This document shows positions 13,378-16,245 of a stretch of 16,245 nt of DNA, in pieces (within the stretch, counting starts at the first letter, position 1; every line of letters starts with the position of its first letter). Below the pieces are notes generated by a model. It worked only from the letters and a program-made list of their open reading frames with translations, was not told the origin of the DNA and did not search any database. Origin of the DNA: JAWLCG01 sp041687295 (GTDB lineage Bacteria > Planctomycetota > Phycisphaerae > SM23-33 > FEN-1343); assembly GCA_041687295.1 (NCBI GenBank), contig JAWLCG010000073.1, positions 1 to 16,245 of the forward strand. The letters run 5' to 3'. The translations under genes and the position numbers were made by a program.

Positions 13378-13611
13378 ATGGTCCGGACGCAGGTCTACCT
13401 GACGAAGCGTGAACGGGATGAACTGGCCGCCCTGGCCAAGGCGACGGGCAAGAAGCAGAGCGAACTGATTCGCGAGGCCGTCGACCTTTTGATCAGCCAG
13501 TCCGTCAGTGAGCGGCGCAAGACGGCTCTGTCGCGTGCGGCAGGGATGTGGGAGGGCCGCGACGATCTGCCTGACTTCCGGGCGTTGCGCCGCGAGTGGG
13601 ACAGGAGCTGA
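13378..13611 (+). CDS. Ribbon-helix-helix (CopG-type) antitoxin of a PIN toxin
   Basis: The 77-residue protein begins with the RHH fold: a beta strand RTQVYLT (3-9) and two helices, with KRERDELAALAKATGKKQSELIREAVDLLI typical of CopG-like DNA-binding antitoxins. The C-terminal part (about 45-77, with DLPDFRALRREWDRS) is charged, as in toxin-neutralising tails. The ATG at 13378 has GGAGG six bases upstream. The PIN-domain toxin gene starts five bases after the stop. The pair is a VapBC-like module in the usual antitoxin-first order, probably autorepressed at the palindrome just upstream. Confidence 0.85.
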   Translation: MVRTQVYLTKRERDELAALAKATGKKQSELIREAVDLLISQSVSERRKTALSRAAGMWEGRDDLPDFRALRREWDRS

Positions 13612-13615
13612 CGCC

Positions 13616-14002
13616 GTGGCCGGGCTGATCCTGCTGGACACGGACGTGCTGGTAGACTACCTGCGGAATCAGGCGGAAGCGGTAGCCTTCGTCAACAAGC
13701 ATCAGGGCGACCTCATCCTCTCGTCCATCGTGGTGGCGGAACTCTACGCGGGGGTGAAGGGGGAAGCGGAGATGGAGGTCCTGGACGAGTTGGTCTCGCT
13801 CTACCCCGTGGTGCCTGTGACCGCTACCATTGCCAAGGCGGCGGGGCTGCTGAAGCGGGACTTCGGCAGGTCCCATGGGCTGGGACTCGCTGACGCCATC
13901 GTCGCCGCCTCCGCCCAGGCCGAGAACGCCCGCCTGTGCACGCTGAACGTCAGGCACTACCCCATGTTCCCCGGCCTGAGGCCGCCCTATGCCAAGCGGT
14001 GA
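13616..14002 (+). CDS. PIN-domain toxin (VapC-like ribonuclease)
   Basis: PIN toxins are Mg-dependent RNases that cleave tRNA or rRNA when freed from the antitoxin. The 128-residue length is typical. Acidic residues are D8 in LLDTDVLVDYL, E42 in VVAELYAG and D93 in GLADAIVAA, followed by CTLNVRHYPMFPGL, the usual end of VapC proteins. The start is GTG at 13616 with AGGAG eight bases upstream; the frame extends upstream into the antitoxin gene but that part is not supported. It is cotranscribed with the antitoxin gene in front. Confidence 0.88.
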   Translation: MAGLILLDTDVLVDYLRNQAEAVAFVNKHQGDLILSSIVVAELYAGVKGEAEMEVLDELVSLYPVVPVTATIAKAAGLLKRDFGRSHGLGLADAIVAASAQAENARLCTLNVRHYPMFPGLRPPYAKR

Positions 14003-14008
14003 CAGTCC

Positions 14009-14038
14009 GTAGGGCCGGCAACGAGTCGCCGGCCCTAC
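14009..14038. repeat. Perfect 11-bp hairpin between the two toxin-antitoxin modules
   Basis: GTAGGGCCGGC (14009-14019) and GCCGGCCCTAC (14028-14038) are exact reverse complements around an eight-base loop, starting seven bases after the PIN stop. It could end the first transcript, though no T-tract follows. Related GTAGGGC-GGC fragments occur at about 12888 and 13297. Confidence 0.75.
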
Positions 14039-14069
14039 CAACTTCCCGAACGGGCCAGCGCACCCAACG

Positions 14070-14103
14070 TTGACGGGATCGGCCCGGGAATGTACAATTG
14101 TAC
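14070..14103 (+). promoter_or_regulatory. Strong promoter with palindromic operator, second toxin-antitoxin module
   Basis: TTGACG (14070-14075) and TACAAT (14093-14098) are 17 bases apart. The perfect palindrome GTACAATTGTAC (14092-14103) covers the -10 box, a typical operator position. Transcription would start at about 14105, next to the ATG at 14106, so the first message is predicted to be leaderless. Confidence 0.78.
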
Positions 14104-14105
14104 GT

Positions 14106-14501
14106 ATGGCGATCCTGGTCGATACCAATGTGCTCCTGGCCGTGGTACTGGACGAGCCGGAGCGGCCTTGGCTGATCGAGGCCACCCGGAAAGCTGAGCT
14201 GGCTGCCCCCGATGTCCTGCCCTTCGAGGTCGCCAACGCGCTGTCCGGCATGGTCAGGCGTCAGAGGATTTCTCCGGCGCAGGCGATGGAGGCCTTTGAT
14301 CTGGTTGGCAGGATCTCCGTTGAGATGGTTGCGGTCGACGCACGCGCTGCCCTGGCGCTGGCCGTCGAACGCACGATGTACGCGTACGATGCCTACTTCC
14401 TGCAGGCGGCCCTGCAGTTGCGGTGCCCGCTGCTGACGCTGGATCAACCGTTACGCCGGATCGCCGCCTCGCTGGGCGTTACGCTTCTGGAGAAGCCATG
14501 A
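14106..14501 (+). CDS. PIN-domain toxin, first gene of a reversed-order module
   Basis: The 131-residue protein has PIN acidic residues D6 in LVDTNVLLAVV, E41 in PFEVANAL, D95 in YAYDAYFLQAA and D113 in LLTLDQPL. It is about VapC size but not closely similar to the neighbouring PIN protein, so the two modules were probably acquired separately. The ATG at 14106 begins three bases after the operator palindrome and lacks a ribosome binding site; the -10 box is so close that translation is probably leaderless. Its stop overlaps the antitoxin start in ATGA. Confidence 0.87.
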   Translation: MAILVDTNVLLAVVLDEPERPWLIEATRKAELAAPDVLPFEVANALSGMVRRQRISPAQAMEAFDLVGRISVEMVAVDARAALALAVERTMYAYDAYFLQAALQLRCPLLTLDQPLRRIAASLGVTLLEKP

Positions 14502-14722
14502 GAGTCTACACCTATTCCCAGGCCCGGCAGAATCTCGCGGAGGTCCTGGACCGCGCCAAGTCGGAAGTCGTCCTCATTCGCCGTCGCGGCGGGGACACGT
14601 TTCAGGTCAGCGTAAAACCGCAAGAGGGCTCCCCGCTGGACGTGCCCACCGTCCAGACCCAGGCCACGACCGAGGACATCCTCTCGGCCGTTCGCGAAGT
14701 CCGGGAGAGGAACTCTGACTGA
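14498..14722 (+). CDS. Phd/YefM-type antitoxin
   Basis: The 74-residue protein resembles Phd/YefM antitoxins: MRVYTYSQARQNLAEVLDRAK is the typical first strand and helix, followed by VVLIRRRGGDTFQVSV, corresponding to the beta hairpin. The C-terminal part (45-74) is probably disordered and neutralises the toxin. The ATG at 14498 has GGAG five bases upstream, inside the end of the toxin gene, and overlaps its stop by four bases, so translation is coupled. Toxin-first order is less common for PIN modules. Confidence 0.82.
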   Translation: MRVYTYSQARQNLAEVLDRAKSEVVLIRRRGGDTFQVSVKPQEGSPLDVPTVQTQATTEDILSAVREVRERNSD

Positions 14723-14726
14723 GTCC

Positions 14727-14767
14727 GTAGGCTGGGACAGAGCGGCGTAGCCGCGTCGTCCCACCTT
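14727..14767. repeat. Repeat fragment between the Phd gene and the GNAT gene
   Basis: This segment has GTAGGCTGGGAC near one end and GTCCCACCTT at the other, with the palindrome GCGGC, three bases, GCCGC in the middle. It resembles one arm of the inverted repeat at 6881-6966 (GTAGGCTGGGGC...GCCCCACCTT). No terminator tail is visible. Confidence 0.55.
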
Positions 14768-14792
14768 CCTGCTGGGCCCCAGGGGTAGCACC

Positions 14793-15320
14793 ATGCCGGA
14801 AGCCCTTCGCATCGTCGACCTGGACGAGTACGACCCGACGGGCGACGAGATCCTTTCGTGGCGTGAGTTCATGACAGCGCCGGACCAGCTTCGATGGGAT
14901 TACGACCCCAGCTGGGCGTCCGAGCAGGTCAGCGACGAGGACGAGATCGCGTCGTTCCGGCAGTGGCGGCTGGAGCGGCGGGGGAGCAACCACCCGCTGT
15001 GGGCCCTGGCCGACGGGGTGGTGGCGGGGATGATCGGCATCAACCGCGGCCAGGGCGCACGGGCCCACTGCGGGGAACTCGGCATCGGCGTGCGGATGGA
15101 ACTCACCCGGCGCGGCATCGGCCGGCTGCTTCTTGTGTCGGCCCTGGCGAAGGCCCGCCGGCTCGGCCTGCGCCGACTGGAGGCCGACTGCTTCGCTGAC
15201 AACGCCGCCTCGGTCGCCCTGCTGCGCTCGTGCGGCTTTGCCGAGGAGGGCCTTCGGCCCGCCGCCATCTGCCGCGACGGCCAACTCCGCGACATTCGGC
15301 TGTTCGGCCTGCTGCTGTGA
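14793..15320 (+). CDS. GNAT family N-acetyltransferase (RimJ/RimL-like)
   Basis: The 175-residue protein has the GNAT acetyl-CoA site: a strand GELGIGV (94-100), then RRGIGRLLL (106-114) as the R/QxxGxG/A loop of motif A, and motif B ADCFADNAASVALLRSCGF (131-149), typical of the RimJ/RimL and spermidine acetyltransferase group. The ATG at 14793 has AGGGG seven bases upstream. No substrate can be assigned. It lies 70 bases after the Phd gene; a separate promoter was not seen, so it may be read from the toxin-antitoxin operon or from an unseen start. There is no link to toxin GNATs of the DUF1778 pair type. Confidence 0.88.
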   Translation: MPEALRIVDLDEYDPTGDEILSWREFMTAPDQLRWDYDPSWASEQVSDEDEIASFRQWRLERRGSNHPLWALADGVVAGMIGINRGQGARAHCGELGIGVRMELTRRGIGRLLLVSALAKARRLGLRRLEADCFADNAASVALLRSCGFAEEGLRPAAICRDGQLRDIRLFGLLL

Positions 15321-15350
15321 CCGCCTCCGTGCCGGGCACGGCTGCCCACA

Positions 15351-15379
15351 TTGACGGCCGGTTGCGCCGGCGGTACAAG
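15351..15379 (+). promoter_or_regulatory. Promoter of the second GNAT gene
   Basis: TTGACG (15351-15356) and TACAAG (15374-15379) are separated by 17 bases, giving a start near 15386 and a leader of about 37 bases. A ribosome binding site, AGGAG (15410-15414), lies eight bases before the GTG at 15423. Confidence 0.55.
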
Positions 15380-15422
15380 CGGAGCACGGTACCGTCCCCA
15401 TTCCCTGGCAGGAGCATCACCC

Positions 15423-16245
15423 GTGGCCATCCGTTACGCAGTCGAGCCCGATCTGAACGCAGGGGAGTTCGTCGACGTCCTGCGCCGTTCCGGCCTCGAC
15501 GAGCGTCGGCCGATGGGCGAGCCGGCCACCCTCGAGGGCATGCTGCGCGGCGCCGACGTGATCGTCACCGCCCGGACCGACGCGGGCCAGCTGGTGGGCG
15601 TGGCCCGGGCGATCAGCGACCGGAGTTTCTGCACGTACCTCTGCGACCTGGCCGTGGACCGGCAGCACCAGCGGTGCGGCATCGGCCGAGAGCTGATCCG
15701 CCGCACGCACGAGCAGGCCGGCCTGCACACCATGCTCATCCTCCCCAAGCCCACGGAATGCCTTCCGTGGGCATCAGGCCGGGCCACGCCCATCGCAATC
15801 CAACGCCTCCTCCGCCCCGGCCTGCGCCCCGTCCCATGGGGCTTATTCTCTGAATTCTCCGATTGCATACAATATACAATATACAATTGGCTTGGCCTGG
15901 GGAGACTGGCTCATGTGGAGTGCGGCGACAGAGTCGCCGCTTTGGCTGGTAGGTGGGCCAAGCCAAAGCGGCGTCGCTGCCGCCGCACTCCATACTGCGC
16001 AGGACAAGCCCCACGCGCAGGCGGATCGCCTGCCGTGGGGGGACGCTCGAAAAGACGTGGCGGCGGACGGCGCAGCTGCGGCACCCGGACGCTGGTCCTC
16101 CATCGGCGGCGGGCCGTGCCCGCCCTACGGGTTGGATACACCCACGGGCCGCATCGCGTCACGAAGCCGGAGCCAACCGACAGCCGCCGCACTTCCGCCT
16201 GCGCCCCGCCGTGCCGCGGCCACTGCATTGGGGTCTGGGCGAACG
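15423..16245 (+). CDS. GNAT acetyltransferase with C-terminus replaced by repeat DNA; frame open to window end
   Basis: Residues 1-107 are a recognisable GNAT protein: LDERRP (25-30), LVGVARAISD (57-66), YLCDLAVD (72-79) and the acetyl-CoA loop QRCGIGRELIRRTHE (83-97), then HTMLIL (102-107). Relatives of this type continue with a segment like AAPAA..YY..IGF and end about 30 residues later. Here codon 108 starts at 15744, exactly where a 63-base palindromic repeat begins, and the reading after it does not resemble GNAT. The frame then runs through further repeats to the end of the window without a stop. It is probably a truncated or fused, non-functional protein, although the core acetyl-CoA site remains. 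The GTG start has AGGAG eight bases upstream. Confidence 0.7.
   Translation, partial: MAIRYAVEPDLNAGEFVDVLRRSGLDERRPMGEPATLEGMLRGADVIVTARTDAGQLVGVARAISDRSFCTYLCDLAVDRQHQRCGIGRELIRRTHEQAGLHTMLILPKPTECLPWASGRATPIAIQRLLRPGLRPVPWGLFSEFSDCIQYTIYNWLGLGRLAHVECGDRVAALAGRWAKPKRRRCRRTPYCAGQAPRAGGSPAVGGRSKRRGGGRRSCGTRTLVLHRRRAVPALRVGYTHGPHRVTKPEPTDSRRTSACAPPCRGHCIGVWAN
15744..15806. repeat. 63-base palindromic element inside the GNAT frame
   Basis: The copy at 6687-6749 is its reverse complement at 56 of 63 positions. The first 32 bases, which hold the hairpin GCCCACGGAA, two bases, TTCCGTGGGC, are identical in both. The element begins exactly at the point where GNAT similarity ends. Confidence 0.82.
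15807..15915. other. Stretch with a short heptamer array downstream of the broken GNAT
   Basis: No gene is supported apart from the continuing open GNAT frame. ATACAAT occurs three times in perfect tandem (15867-15887), an AT-rich island in otherwise GC-rich DNA. Confidence 0.55.
15916..15992. repeat. Imperfect inverted repeat with 32-base arms (family member 2)
   Basis: The arms 15916-15947 and 15961-15992 are reverse complements with three mismatches and a 13-base loop. They share sequence with the arms of the repeat at 3515-3589, showing a dispersed family. Confidence 0.82.
15993..16245. other. Last 250 bases, no independent gene seen
   Basis: Apart from the open frame continuing from the interrupted GNAT gene and the 31-base repeat at 16100-16130, no coding region, RNA gene or promoter could be supported. 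Confidence 0.45.
16100..16130. repeat. Dispersed palindromic repeat, copy B of a 31-base element
   Basis: It matches 23-53 at 30 of 31 positions in the same orientation and is centred on GGCGGGC, three bases, GCCCGCC. The surrounding DNA is rich in other repeats. Confidence 0.7.

Overview
The window is GC-rich bacterial DNA with short, well-spaced operons and unusually many GC-rich palindromic repeats between genes. Tandem sugar-isomerase/epimerase paralogs, a secreted TPR/protease-like protein, a DRG-type GTPase and several dispersed intergenic palindrome families fit best with a Planctomycetes-like genome (perhaps Phycisphaerae). That assignment is inference; no rRNA or other phylogenetic marker is present. 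No rRNA, tRNA or CRISPR array was seen.

Positions 1-5400, minus strand: two paralogous xylose-isomerase-like TIM-barrel proteins with a terminator after the second; then nrdR, the ribonucleotide-reductase repressor, followed 50 bases downstream by a stand-alone ATP-cone protein, behind a near-consensus promoter holding NrdR-box-like sites; then a secreted 573-residue protein with TPR-like repeats and a degenerate trypsin-like C-terminal region. Positions 5400-9245: an RNase Z-like metallo-beta-lactamase protein (+), a repeat-rich convergent gap, and a minus-strand pair of DRG-type GTPase and MFS exporter that overlap by 8 bases. Positions 9500-11490 (+): a small membrane-anchored protein with a strong terminator, then a glycoside hydrolase family 4 enzyme. 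The isomerases and the GH4 enzyme point to use of plant- or algal-derived sugars.

Positions 11490-16245 look accessory. A lower-GC patch carries three small unrecognised membrane proteins. It is followed by a 600-base gene-free stretch packed with perfect palindromes, between divergent genes. Then come two adjacent type II toxin-antitoxin modules, both with PIN-domain toxins but with opposite gene order and unrelated antitoxins (ribbon-helix-helix then PIN; PIN then Phd-like). Two GNAT acetyltransferases follow. The second loses its C-terminal part exactly where a 63-base palindromic repeat begins, and the same repeat also lies 9 kb away in an intergenic gap.

The most notable signals are the NrdR/ATP-cone pair with its candidate autoregulatory sites, the repeat-interrupted GNAT gene, at least five families of non-coding palindromic repeats, and two genes that look leaderless. 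Promoter calls are by eye from -35/-10 matches and spacing. Function calls are from recognised motifs, without any database search.
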